DNA from: CAYQOX01 sp964419335
Lineage (GTDB): Bacteria > Hinthialibacterota > Hinthialibacteria > Hinthialibacterales > Hinthialibacteraceae
Assembly: GCA_964419335.1 (NCBI GenBank)
Contig: CAYQOX010000022.1
Location: 6,991-70,990 of the forward strand
Reading direction: 5' to 3'
Length of the DNA: 64,000 nucleotides
Positions 1 to 8,459 of the stretch are shown here, one piece after another. Under the pieces are notes generated by a model, which saw only the letters and a program-made list of their open reading frames with translations, ran no database searches and was not told where the DNA came from. How positions within the stretch are numbered: the stretch's first letter is position 1; the number at the start of each line of letters is the position of its first letter. The position numbers and the translations under genes are program-made.

Positions 1-2
1 TT

Positions 3-164
3 TTATCTTGTGCAGGGATGGCCCTTGTGCTTCAGTGGGTAGAACGATTTTGGGTTACGGAGATTATTATCGGCGTCGTGGTTTATGGTGGATTGCTTTT
101 GTTATTACGGGGAGTTCCTCGACGTGACTTAGAAAAACTCTTCGCTGTGTTGAAGCGTAAATGA
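3..164 (+). CDS. C-terminal fragment of a Wzx/MurJ-like polysaccharide flippase
   Basis: An open frame enters from the left edge and ends at a TGA at 162-164; 53 residues are visible. They hold one or two hydrophobic segments (EIIIGVVVYGGLLLLLRG) and then a short basic tail, RRDLEKLFAVLKRK. A last membrane helix ending in a charged RxDLexL..L tail is the usual end of oligosaccharide flippases of the MOP superfamily. The neighbouring glycosyltransferases fit an envelope-glycan locus. The family call rests only on this short tail; another multi-pass membrane protein is possible. Confidence 0.5.
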   Translation, partial: LSCAGMALVLQWVERFWVTEIIIGVVVYGGLLLLLRGVPRRDLEKLFAVLKRK

Positions 165-186
165 AACAAAGAAGGAAATGGAATAA

Positions 187-220
187 ACAAGCCGGGCGGG
201 TGTATGATCGCCCGGCTTGT
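187..220. terminator. Bidirectional intrinsic terminator
   Basis: A perfect 12-bp stem (ACAAGCCGGGCG at 187-198 with its complement at 209-220) encloses a 10-nt loop. T-rich sequence follows on the + strand and an A-rich run precedes it, which becomes a T-tract for minus-strand transcripts. It lies between convergent genes and probably serves both. Confidence 0.85.
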
Positions 221-229
221 TTTATGTGG

Positions 230-2311
230 CTAGCTGTTTTCTTCTTCCGATTCATGTCCCGGATGCGGGGGGATTCCTTCCGGGACGCGATAGGTATTGA
301 TGACTTCATGATCATGGAATTGCCATAATCGATAGGGAAGTTCGATAGTACCAAAAACACTAACGACCGCGTAAAAATGGGCGCCGTGCATATTCATCGA
401 GCGTACGGGTAAGGAGCCGGGATATTCTTTAGTGTGGATGGGAACAGTTTCAGTTAAATGTTGTGGGAATTCTTTATGGGTATGGAAAATGTAGCCGATG
501 ATGACGTTTTCCGGCCAAACGACCAGATCCCCCGCGTTTGGAAAATCTTGATAGCGAGAGATTTGCCGCATGCCCACTTTGTCAGCGTAGAATTTAAAGC
601 CCCAGGTTCCAGCGTACCAGGTTTCATAGTCCTCGGACATGAGATTGTCTTCTACATAGTAAGAATAATCACGGTACGTATCAGAGTATTCACAATCGGC
701 ATATTGGACCAACGCACAGATGACGACTTGGATGATAAGCAGAGTGGTCAGCCAAGCGTTTTTTGTGCGTTGATAGAGGTACGGTTCGCGATTTAATGTG
801 CGAAAGGCAAGGAAAGTTAAGGGAGGAAGTGCGGTGATTAAATGGCGTACGGCTTGGAAGGGAACAAAGATGGAGCTAAAGACAATAGGTGCACATAACC
901 AGGCAAAGAGGAAAAGAGAATCTCCGGCTTCACGATCGTTGATATTCTGGAGGTAGGGGATTCCATATCTGATACCTTCATACATGACAAAGGCAAGAAG
1001 TAAGAAGCCGGTGATTGCCCAGAAGTAAAATTCAAAAGTAGGAAGACCTTCGTAGAAGAAGTGCATCCAAACGAAGAAGCCGCTTAACAAGAGTATGCCT
1101 ATAAGTTGTGGGAGCCAGCGTTCGAGGCGTTCATAAAGGGCGAGGGCGCCGCGGCGTCCGTCTTCGAGAAAGCATAGAATGAGTAACACGACGCCAATCC
1201 ATGCGGCGAGAATATGCCAGAAAGTCCAAGGTTTTGGGCAATAGTTAATGGCAGCCCAGAACAATGCGAGAATAGCAGCGAAGGCGAGCATTTGGAGAAT
1301 TAAGCGCAGGATATTATTGCTAATATAGCGGAAAAGATTAAGGAGAGCGTAAAAAAGGTAGATTAAAAGCACGATCCCAGCGAGGGCGAGGAGAATGTAA
1401 TAGACGATGTTGTAGGAGGAATCATAAATGATTTCGAAATGCCAACTGAGAAGCAGTAGGAGACCAGCGCCGAGTGCGATTGTCCACCATTGTTTCTGTT
1501 TTAGGTATTGATAAAAGAGAATGGGGATCAGATAGATCATGCTGCCGATGATGGTCAAGACACCGAATATCTTATCGGTATTAGGGATGCCGGATTGTTC
1601 GGTGCGTTCGAAAAGAAGGTAATGAAGATGGACAGCATCATAGTAAATGTAATTGTGCAGGCACCATAATCCCACAAGGAGGAAGATAGGCCATACCCAC
1701 CACATATAGCGGTATTTACGGTGGAAGAAGGGGTACAGCATGAGCACCGGCAGAAAGATGATGGAGGAATATTTTGTAAGGACGGCAAGTCCAGCGAGTA
1801 TCCCTCCCCAAAACAGGTATCCTTTTTTATCCCGGTCCGTGCCAAGTACAAAAAGAGTGACAGCCATGGTGCCTAAAGCGGCGGCGGGAACATCGCGCAT
1901 AACATTGCCGGAGACGACCACAGCGGTGCTGGTCATAACGAATAAAAGCGGCCAATAGCCTCCATGGGTAAAGCGCTCCGCGAGTCTTACCATGGACCAG
2001 GCTAGCATGAACAAGAAGAGCATCATGGCGGTGTGCAAGACGATTTCGTTGTAATCGGAATAGGCCGCGAAGGGGGCGAGGTAGTAGCTCAGCAGGGGTG
2101 GGTTTGTTGTTGTTTCCCATAGTGGAGCGACATACCCGAACCAATCAATATCGCCATGGAAGGGATCGAGTGGATGTTCGAGGATGACCTTGGTTACGTG
2201 GAGTACGACGGGGTCGTCGATATGGTAGGCTTTGTTCAAAAAAGGGACAGAGATGATCAAGACGACGACGAGAATAACGAAAAAGTTTTTTTTGCCGTTT
2301 CTTGTTTCCAT
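230..2311 (-). CDS. PMT/ArnT-like (GT39-type) membrane glycosyltransferase
   Basis: This 693-residue multi-pass inner-membrane protein has about a dozen hydrophobic segments. The N-terminus has the layout of PMT_2 family enzymes: a first helix (FFVILVVVLIISVPFL), then an acidic HIDDP motif in the first periplasmic loop near residue 31, then a TTTNPPLLSYYLAP segment before the next helix. Such enzymes move a sugar from a polyprenyl-phosphate donor to a lipid, protein or glycan on the periplasmic side. The start codon overlaps the stop of the upstream GT2 gene by one base (TAATG), so the two are translationally coupled; the GT2 enzyme plausibly makes the polyprenyl-phosphate sugar used here. 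The acceptor cannot be told from the sequence. Confidence 0.8.
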   Translation of the reverse strand: METRNGKKNFFVILVVVLIISVPFLNKAYHIDDPVVLHVTKVILEHPLDPFHGDIDWFGYVAPLWETTTNPPLLSYYLAPFAAYSDYNEIVLHTAMMLFLFMLAWSMVRLAERFTHGGYWPLLFVMTSTAVVVSGNVMRDVPAAALGTMAVTLFVLGTDRDKKGYLFWGGILAGLAVLTKYSSIIFLPVLMLYPFFHRKYRYMWWVWPIFLLVGLWCLHNYIYYDAVHLHYLLFERTEQSGIPNTDKIFGVLTIIGSMIYLIPILFYQYLKQKQWWTIALGAGLLLLLSWHFEIIYDSSYNIVYYILLALAGIVLLIYLFYALLNLFRYISNNILRLILQMLAFAAILALFWAAINYCPKPWTFWHILAAWIGVVLLILCFLEDGRRGALALYERLERWLPQLIGILLLSGFFVWMHFFYEGLPTFEFYFWAITGFLLLAFVMYEGIRYGIPYLQNINDREAGDSLFLFAWLCAPIVFSSIFVPFQAVRHLITALPPLTFLAFRTLNREPYLYQRTKNAWLTTLLIIQVVICALVQYADCEYSDTYRDYSYYVEDNLMSEDYETWYAGTWGFKFYADKVGMRQISRYQDFPNAGDLVVWPENVIIGYIFHTHKEFPQHLTETVPIHTKEYPGSLPVRSMNMHGAHFYAVVSVFGTIELPYRLWQFHDHEVINTYRVPEGIPPHPGHESEEENS

Positions 2312-3279
2312 TACCCTAAACTCTCATTCACGAAGTATGCGGGCTCTTCGCGGCGATGCAAGAACGTCAGCATTTCTGCCACGAGTCCCAAGAAGATGGA
2401 TTGAAACCCCATTAGCATTAAAAAGATCGCTAATGCGAAAGCAATTCCACCTAAATTAAATAAACCATACCAAATTAAAACCAAACTTGCAAGAAAAGCG
2501 GTACAACCAATCATACCTACGGAAAGACCGATGCGTCCAAAAAGGTGGGAGGGACGTTGGACGTAGCGGGTAAAAAACATCACGGTGGCAAAATCGAGGA
2601 AGCCGCGAATGATTCGTTCGTTACCGAATTTGCTTTTTCCCGAGCGGCGGGGATGATGGGTGACAATGACTTCGGTGATGCGAAAGCCATACCAGCCAGC
2701 AATAACTGGCATGAAACGATGCATTTCACCATAGAGTTTAACATTTTCTAATACTTCGCGGCGGTAACATTTCAGGCCACAGTTGAAGTCATGCAAGGGA
2801 ATTCCGCTGGCGCGAGAAACCACTTTATTAAATAGTTTAGAAAATAAGCGGCGAGAAAGAGGGTCACGTCGATGTTTTTTCCATCCGGAGACAAGGTCAT
2901 ATCCTTCGCCTAATTTTTCCAGAAGATGGGGAATTTCAGCAGGGTCATCTTGGAGGTCGGCATCAATGGTGAGAATAATTGCGCCGCGCGAGGCTTCAAA
3001 GCCGGCGGCGAGGGCTGGGGATTTCCCATAATTCATACGAAAGCGTAATGCGCGAACCCGGGGGTCTTCTTCATGCAAGGCTCGTAATTCATCGAAAGAG
3101 TTATCGGTGCTCCCATCATCGACGAAAATAATTTCAAAGTCTTCGTTTAAGGAATCTAATGTTTCGCAAATTTTTTCATAGAGTGGGCGTAACGTACTAC
3201 GTTCATTTTTGGCGGGAACCACGATTGATAGGTTTGGGCATTTGGATGGAGTATATTTTTTTGTTCCCTCGTTGTTCAT
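2311..3279 (-). CDS. GT2 family polyprenyl-phosphate glycosyltransferase (DPM1/GtrB-like)
   Basis: This is a 322-residue family 2 glycosyltransferase. The GT-A fold begins with SIVVPAKNE near residue 19 and continues with IIFVDDGSTDNS and the metal-binding DADLQDDP motif. A GLKCYRREV segment and the HHPRRSGKSKFG segment are typical of enzymes that load a sugar onto dolichyl- or undecaprenyl-phosphate. Two C-terminal membrane helices (from about residue 245) match the GtrB/ArnC architecture. The ATG is preceded by AAGGA at 5-nt spacing. The gene is first of a two-gene unit with the PMT-type enzyme. The sugar (mannose, glucose or an amino sugar) is not determined. Confidence 0.9.
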   Translation of the reverse strand: MNNEGTKKYTPSKCPNLSIVVPAKNERSTLRPLYEKICETLDSLNEDFEIIFVDDGSTDNSFDELRALHEEDPRVRALRFRMNYGKSPALAAGFEASRGAIILTIDADLQDDPAEIPHLLEKLGEGYDLVSGWKKHRRDPLSRRLFSKLFNKVVSRASGIPLHDFNCGLKCYRREVLENVKLYGEMHRFMPVIAGWYGFRITEVIVTHHPRRSGKSKFGNERIIRGFLDFATVMFFTRYVQRPSHLFGRIGLSVGMIGCTAFLASLVLIWYGLFNLGGIAFALAIFLMLMGFQSIFLGLVAEMLTFLHRREEPAYFVNESLG

Positions 3280-3685
3280 GATAATCCTTGTTTTGATTTT
3301 ATGATTCGTATTACTTTAATCGAAAAAGTGAACTTGATAAATATAAAAATGGAAAAATTTTTACAAAAGTTAGAAAAAGATTTTATCTTATAAAGAAGTC
3401 CGGAAGAAGGCCAACAGTATTTTTACGTAGGATTCTAGGTTTTTGGGAAGAGAATTGAGGAGAAAAAAAAACTTCATGGCTCTTGTTGATAGAATCATGT
3501 CATGTTTCCTTTTCGATGTTTGAACAAGTAGGTAAATACAAGAGGAACAAAAAAGTTACAAGGTATGATGTTCTCTGCAACTATATTCTGTGAAAGAGAA
3601 GAATTATCGAACAGCGAGTGAACGAATGAAAACCTGCGGTGAAAGGAAAGTCAAACCGAAGATAAGGAAGGGGGAGAGAGTCGTG
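3280..3685. other. Intergenic region without a convincing gene
   Basis: These 400 bases are AT-rich and hold only very short frames without ribosome binding sites. They should include the promoter of the minus-strand glycosyltransferase pair, though no consensus box stands out. A short sequence at 3490-3548 resembles 27995-28043 and is listed separately as a repeat. Confidence 0.6.
3490..3548 (+). repeat. Copy 1 of a short dispersed repeat (shared with 27995-28043)
   Basis: The two copies share the exact 12-mer TAGAATCATGTC, then a TGTTT..CCTT..GATGT block, and after a variable gap an AAATACA block followed by a GA-rich GAAC end with two mismatches in 15. Both copies are on the + strand, both are in gene-free DNA, and each lies upstream of an intrinsic terminator (3686 and 28060). 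The similarity is clear by eye, but the element has no assigned function. Confidence 0.5.
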
Positions 3686-3715
3686 AAAAAGCCCAACATG
3701 CGTGTTGGGCTTTTT
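3686..3715. terminator. Bidirectional intrinsic terminator
   Basis: AAAAAGCCCAACA pairs perfectly with TGTTGGGCTTTTT around a 4-nt loop, giving T-tracts in both directions. It lies just downstream of the minus-strand AT-hook gene and probably ends its transcript. It could also end a + strand transcript coming from 3490 onward. Confidence 0.85.
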
Positions 3716-3732
3716 CGCCTTGCATATACTTT

Positions 3733-4179
3733 TTAGGAGGCTTTTTTGTATAATCCTCGAGCGGTTTTTTCAAGATTTCCTTTTTCAACTTGTTTTCGCA
3801 ATTCGAGGTAAAGGATCCGGCGTGGATCTTTGGATTTGCTTTTAAAGCCTTTGGCTTTAATTTCATCCATAATCTCTTCAATTTTCATAGGAGAAGAGCC
3901 CAGGGTTTCAAGGATGTAATCGCCTAAGGACTTTTTGCTTCCGGGTTTTCGCCCCCGGGTTGATTTTCTCGTCGTGGTAGATTCTTCGCTTGCTGGAGTG
4001 TAAGTAGGCTGTGGGGGAGATTCAACCGAGGGACTTCCTGAAGAGAAGGAATCTATATGTTTTTTCAGTTGATCAAGTTGTTTTTCGACTTCACTATGCG
4101 CTTTCATTTTGACCAATTCGATAATTTCGTCCAGAGTGTAAGTATCAATAATGGTTTTAGCTGTAGGTTTGGCTGGCAT
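3733..4179 (-). CDS. AT-hook and HARE-like winged-helix DNA-binding protein
   Basis: This 148-residue soluble basic protein has three parts. Residues 1-45 are predicted helical. Residues 46-90 form a Ser/Pro/Thr-rich linker that ends in an AT-hook, with core RGRKPGSKK near residues 76-84. Residues 85-148 (SLGDYILETLG..PMKIEEIMDEIKAKGF ... RRILYLELRKQVEKGNLEKTARGLYKK) have the helix, strand and final G-x-Y pattern of HARE-HTH or histone H1-like winged helices. The AT-hook implies minor-groove binding at AT-rich DNA, so a nucleoid or regulatory role is inferred. It has a good ribosome binding site (AAAGGAA) and its own terminator, so it is monocistronic. The wing-domain assignment is by pattern, not by search. 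Confidence 0.7.
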   Translation of the reverse strand: MPAKPTAKTIIDTYTLDEIIELVKMKAHSEVEKQLDQLKKHIDSFSSGSPSVESPPQPTYTPASEESTTTRKSTRGRKPGSKKSLGDYILETLGSSPMKIEEIMDEIKAKGFKSKSKDPRRILYLELRKQVEKGNLEKTARGLYKKAS

Positions 4180-4530
4180 TTTTATATTCCTTTCGACGAA
4201 TCATATTTTTCATATTTTTCAATTATTTCAATTTAAAATTATAAAATAGAAATATCATTTGTCTATGGTTTGTGAACAAATAATTTAAATAATCCTTACT
4301 TTAATATATAAAGATACTATGAAAGATGCGAATCATGAAATGGAATCATCATAAGTAAAAAACTTCTGTTATAAAATGAACGAATTAGAGTCGGTCGGAT
4401 TGATAGTTTATGGTGATGGACTATGGTAGCATGGTGGAGTTTGTTTATTCGACTCATGGTTAGAAATCAAGGGGAGTTAAGTCATGTCTTGAGATGAATG
4501 GAGGTGAAAAAATTCTACTGAATTGGCTAT
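4180..4530. other. AT-rich intergenic region
   Basis: The first half is very AT-rich and should contain the promoter of the minus-strand AT-hook gene. No frame with a ribosome binding site and no clear hairpin is seen before the terminator at 4531. An AT-hook protein might bind this stretch itself, but nothing here proves autoregulation. Confidence 0.5.
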
Positions 4531-4562
4531 AAAAAAGGGGAAACCCAGTGGTTCCCCCTTTG
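4531..4562 (-). terminator. Intrinsic terminator of the CotH gene
   Basis: AAAGGGG.AACC pairs with GGTTCCCCCTT around a short loop, with one mismatch. Read on the minus strand the hairpin is followed by TTTTTT. It lies about 100 bases past the stop of the CotH-like gene. Confidence 0.75.
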
Positions 4563-4658
4563 TGGGTAAAAGAATGATTTCATTCGGGAGTGTAGTTCGT
4601 ATAAAGGCTCAAAGATTCACAACCGGACAAGTCCATTCGTTCAAGTTAAAGCAACGCG

Positions 4659-7175
4659 TTATTCATATATTTCGTAAGAGTGCCAATCTTCGACGCTTAC
4701 TGGCCCAATGCGTTTTTCCACTTCTTGGATGATAAATTCCCGGCGATGGATGACTTGGCGGCGGAAAGATTCAATGTCGTTATGAAATTGTTTTAACATG
4801 TTTTTTTCGTTTAAGCGTTTAACATCAGCACGATATCGTACTTCTGGTTCGAGTTTTTCTTCTAATTGGTTAATAATAGGATGCCACCGTTCGGGAGTAA
4901 ATAAATTTTTGGCCACGTAGCCTAAGCGATGTAGATAGCGATTTTGGATGGTGGGATCTGCTAAAAACGGGCCGCTTATAAAGCCGGGGGGACGCCACCA
5001 AGTCCCATGATTTTTGCCGGAGCGTGGGGTGCCATTGGCTCCGAAGAGGATGGGAAAGTCGTAAAAATCATAGTAAGGGAGGATATTTTGGTAGGCATCG
5101 CTATCGCCCCAGGTTTTGTCTTTATCCCAGGGGAAAACATACCACAAGCCGGACCCAAACATATCATGATAAACGAAATGATTATTGAAGTATCCATCCC
5201 AATCGGAGATCAGCTGACAGCCGACAAAGTAATCGATGATTTCATCCACCGCAAGGGTGGATTCGATATAAAGAGTTAAGTCTTTTCCCGATATGGTATT
5301 TAATGTGGTGACCATTTCGATGACATCGTCTTTGCCGGTGCTGAGGTTGGTTTTTTTCTCGTATTGGCGGGAGATGTTATGTTCATTAATACTGCGATCA
5401 AAGTTGTAATGGACTTTATAATTGTTTCCGTCGTTATCAAGATGATTTCGGGAGATAAAATTCTTATTGGGTTGTTCGAAGACGAGATGATAGCCTTGGG
5501 GAGATCCGTTAAAGAAAAAGCGGTAATGAAAGGCTTTGCCTGCCATACAGCCGATATCGCGATAAATTTGAAAACTTAACCATTCTGCCAGAGCATAGCG
5601 AGGTTTTGGTTCGAAGATGATATTAATGCTACTCATTTCATTAAATTCGTAATGATCTAAGAAGAAGACGTTATATCCTGATTTTCTATCGGTGCATACT
5701 ACATGATCATAGACCTGCCATTCATTTTCGTCAGGAGGACAGTAGACCATGGCGGATTTTCCTCTAAAGGCGTCTTTATCCGTGGATGCGAAGCGATATA
5801 AATATAAGAGGGGAATTGTGGACTCCACTTCGTCCGAATAATGATAATAGGTATAAGTATAGCGGGCTTCGTCGGGGGAGGGATGGATGGTTTGTTTTCC
5901 CTTTGAATCCTTCGCGGTCATGTAAAAACGAACGAAGGTATGATCCTGTTGGCCAGGAATTGTCGCTGTCCAGCGTCCTTCGGTATCGTTCCCGTGCGAT
6001 TGTTTCATAGGGAGAGTTTGTTCAGAGTATTGAATGTTTTGCGATTTGGGGAGGTAGGTGAGGGTGACCTCTTCGATTCCTTCTTCATCCATGATATCTG
6101 CTTCAATGGTCACTTCTTGATTGGGAGCGGGGCATTGAGGGGTCCATGATACATTGGAGAAGTAGGGAGGGATGTTGGTCGAAAAGAGGGTGTTTTGCTT
6201 GCCGGGGCTGAGGGAAGCTGGTTGTTCAAGATTGTGGGTGTAGGAGAGGCCTCCCCCGTAAGTTTGAACAAGCAGTTTTCCTTCTGCGTCGAGCACTTTT
6301 AAGGAAAAAGAGAGTCGGTAGTTTTCGCCGAGTTCTATATTCTCGACGGTTTGCATAATACTATTGCTGATGAGAGGTTCTTGGGGACCAGTCGAGACCA
6401 ATTTCAATACATGATCACCATTCACCGCATCATTTAGTGATATGCGTTCACTGTTTCGGTGGCTTCCCATCGGTCTCCAATCGTTGGATTCGGAGAAGGG
6501 GATTTCGAAGTTAGGGTTGGCAAGGATATTTTCATCGGTACCCTTTTTGATTAAAGAAACATCATCGATAAGAAGGGCCCCTGAGCCCTCGAGCGTGAAA
6601 TAGAGGCGTGAGTTGGTCACAGAACCTGAAGTGGAAAGGTGTTGCCATTGGCCTTCGGTTTGTGCCGAGGCGGTTCCCCAATTCCGGGGATGATGGCTGG
6701 GACCCGTTGGAGAAATCCGTTCTAGGCTGGGGCCTTCGCCATCCGGAGTGGTGGGCCAGGGGGGATGATCCTTGTAAGTGACCGAATCAATAACGATGCC
6801 ATCGGCATTGCTGATATCCACTTTTTCTCCGGCATTGTTTAAAACCCGGTCATAGGGGCCGTAAAGTTTATTTTGCGGGACCCTACTTTCAAGAGCCAGG
6901 GGATTCCGGGCAACGACAAGAAAGTCGTCTGCATCGAGAAGAGACCCATCAGGAAAGGAAAAGAAGATCCCATCGGTAAAAGCCCAGTTGGAAAGATCGA
7001 CGGTTTCATTTCCGTGATTATGCAGTTCGATGTATTCGTCTGGTTCGAAGTCGGTTTCAGGATGATAATGAAGTTCGTTGATGACGATATCATCTTCACC
7101 GGCATGAGTGATATTGGGAAGGTAGGAAAACAACAACAAAGCAATCCAAGAAAAATGAATAACGAGACGTTTCAT
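4659..7175 (-). CDS. Secreted lamin-tail domain / CotH kinase-like protein
   Basis: This is an 838-residue exported protein. A signal peptide (MKRLVIHFSWIALLLFSYLPNITHA) is followed by a lamin-tail domain at about 28-140 (IVINELHYHP, EYIELHN, NWAFTDG). A beta-rich middle region resembling carbohydrate-binding jelly rolls spans about 180-320. The C-terminal half is a CotH domain, with YHLVFEQPNKNFISR, the DWDGYFNNHFVYHD motif and the WYVFPWDKDKTWGD motif that carries the metal-binding acidic residues. CotH proteins of spore formers are atypical protein kinases; in Gram-negative saprophytes LTD-CotH proteins are common and little studied. The ATG has GGAG at good spacing. It is divergent from the sugar transporter operon. 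Substrate unknown. Confidence 0.88.
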   Translation of the reverse strand: MKRLVIHFSWIALLLFSYLPNITHAGEDDIVINELHYHPETDFEPDEYIELHNHGNETVDLSNWAFTDGIFFSFPDGSLLDADDFLVVARNPLALESRVPQNKLYGPYDRVLNNAGEKVDISNADGIVIDSVTYKDHPPWPTTPDGEGPSLERISPTGPSHHPRNWGTASAQTEGQWQHLSTSGSVTNSRLYFTLEGSGALLIDDVSLIKKGTDENILANPNFEIPFSESNDWRPMGSHRNSERISLNDAVNGDHVLKLVSTGPQEPLISNSIMQTVENIELGENYRLSFSLKVLDAEGKLLVQTYGGGLSYTHNLEQPASLSPGKQNTLFSTNIPPYFSNVSWTPQCPAPNQEVTIEADIMDEEGIEEVTLTYLPKSQNIQYSEQTLPMKQSHGNDTEGRWTATIPGQQDHTFVRFYMTAKDSKGKQTIHPSPDEARYTYTYYHYSDEVESTIPLLYLYRFASTDKDAFRGKSAMVYCPPDENEWQVYDHVVCTDRKSGYNVFFLDHYEFNEMSSINIIFEPKPRYALAEWLSFQIYRDIGCMAGKAFHYRFFFNGSPQGYHLVFEQPNKNFISRNHLDNDGNNYKVHYNFDRSINEHNISRQYEKKTNLSTGKDDVIEMVTTLNTISGKDLTLYIESTLAVDEIIDYFVGCQLISDWDGYFNNHFVYHDMFGSGLWYVFPWDKDKTWGDSDAYQNILPYYDFYDFPILFGANGTPRSGKNHGTWWRPPGFISGPFLADPTIQNRYLHRLGYVAKNLFTPERWHPIINQLEEKLEPEVRYRADVKRLNEKNMLKQFHNDIESFRRQVIHRREFIIQEVEKRIGPVSVEDWHSYEIYE

Positions 7176-7221
7176 AGGTACTCCTTCAGCCTTTGTCGAA
7201 ATGATGCAGGTTAATAAATAG

Positions 7222-7275
7222 TATTGTATTCAATTTCTTATATTAATTAATATACGCAGATTACTCGATACAATA
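7222..7275. promoter_or_regulatory. Nested inverted repeats in a divergent promoter region
   Basis: TATATTAATTAATATA (7239-7254) is a perfect 16-bp palindrome. It is flanked by TATTGTAT (7222-7229) and its complement ATACAATA (7268-7275), almost concentric with it. The site lies between the divergent CotH gene and the sugar transporter operon. An operator for a dimeric or tetrameric repressor is a reasonable reading, but AT-rich palindromes also arise by chance. Confidence 0.35.
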
Positions 7276-7373
7276 ACATAAGAAGCGAGAAATGTCTTAT
7301 CCCTTGGGTGGATTGACGATCCTCTATTCATTTGGTAAGTTTAGATAAACTTTTTTCAAATGAAAGAATGACT

Positions 7374-8429
7374 ATGGTCCGTTTTCAAAAGCTTGTCGAT
7401 ACGTTTGGAATGGGTTTAATCTTTCTTATTCTTTGTGTATTTTTTAGCACGCAATCCGATATATTTTTCACTCGGTTGAATTTTTCCAATTTGATTATCC
7501 ATACCGCAGTCAATTTGATTATCGCAGTGGGAATGACGTTTGTGATTTCGGCAGCGGAGATCGATTTGTCGGTAGGTTCACTGATGGCTTTGTGCGGGGT
7601 GATTGTGGCTTTGTTGCTGCAGTTTGATTATGAGACGGGTGAGAATTTTATTACGCTTGCTACCTCAATGATTCTTTCACCCTTTCCAGATATATTTCCG
7701 TGGGCTTGTGCTTGGTGGTTGGTGGCGGTCACAATTTTTTTGGTATTCGCCATATTGCCCGGGATTGTAGGGGGTGCCTTATCGGGGTTGATCGTGGTGC
7801 GTTTTGGGGTGCCAAGTTTTATCGTGACGTTGGGCTTCATGATGATGGATCGGGGGTTAGCGCGATGGTTAACCCATTCTTCTCAAATAACCCCTTTACC
7901 GCCGGCTTTCACGCAGGTGGGATCAGGCGTGTGGTTTGAATTCTATGGTTTTCGGGTATCCTATTCTGCCGCCATCGCTTTGTTTATAGCGGTTGTGGGA
8001 GCCTTCTTATTGGCACGGAGCCGGTTTGGGCGAAACGTCTTGGCGGTGGGAGGCAATGCGCAGGCCAGTTATCTTAGTGGCGTGTCTGTGAAGCGGACTA
8101 AGTTTTTGGTCTTTGTGGTCTCGGGTTTTTGTGTGGCGATTGCGGCGATTATTCAAACGTCGCGCATGTTTATGGGCGATCCCAACGCGGGGGAAGGGTA
8201 TGAGTTAGATGCGATAGCGGCGGTGATAATTGGAGGTACCAGTTTGTTTGGAGGAAAGGGAACCGTGATTGGGACGATGTTTGGTGCGTTAATTATAGGG
8301 GTGTTGCGCAATGGTTTGGAGTTGATGGGGGTCAATGATAATGTGAAATTAATCGTAATTGGTGGTATGATTATCTTTGCCGTTTTGTTGGATCATTATC
8401 GGCGTAAACTCTATCAGGGAAAAACGTAA
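7374..8429 (+). CDS. Sugar ABC transporter permease (RbsC/BPD_transp_2 family)
   Basis: This inner-membrane permease of about 350 residues has some ten hydrophobic segments. Diagnostic sequences are GMTFVISAAEIDLSVGSLMAL, the signature of RbsC-type permeases, GVPSFIVTLGFMMMDRGLARWL, and the cytoplasmic loop RFGRNVLAVGGNAQASYLSGVSV, which contacts the ATPase. The ATG at 7374 is preceded by GAAAG at 7-nt spacing. An in-frame TTG at 7332 and an ATG at 7368 have no better signal. Three bases after the stop begins the leader of the binding-protein gene, so this is the first gene of a sugar operon. No RbsA-type ATPase gene lies next to it. The substrate is probably a pentose or a related sugar, judged from the ribokinase gene. 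Confidence 0.9.
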   Translation: MVRFQKLVDTFGMGLIFLILCVFFSTQSDIFFTRLNFSNLIIHTAVNLIIAVGMTFVISAAEIDLSVGSLMALCGVIVALLLQFDYETGENFITLATSMILSPFPDIFPWACAWWLVAVTIFLVFAILPGIVGGALSGLIVVRFGVPSFIVTLGFMMMDRGLARWLTHSSQITPLPPAFTQVGSGVWFEFYGFRVSYSAAIALFIAVVGAFLLARSRFGRNVLAVGGNAQASYLSGVSVKRTKFLVFVVSGFCVAIAAIIQTSRMFMGDPNAGEGYELDAIAAVIIGGTSLFGGKGTVIGTMFGALIIGVLRNGLELMGVNDNVKLIVIGGMIIFAVLLDHYRRKLYQGKT

Positions 8430-8459
8430 CTTTTGAATACAGATACGGAGGAGAAAACT

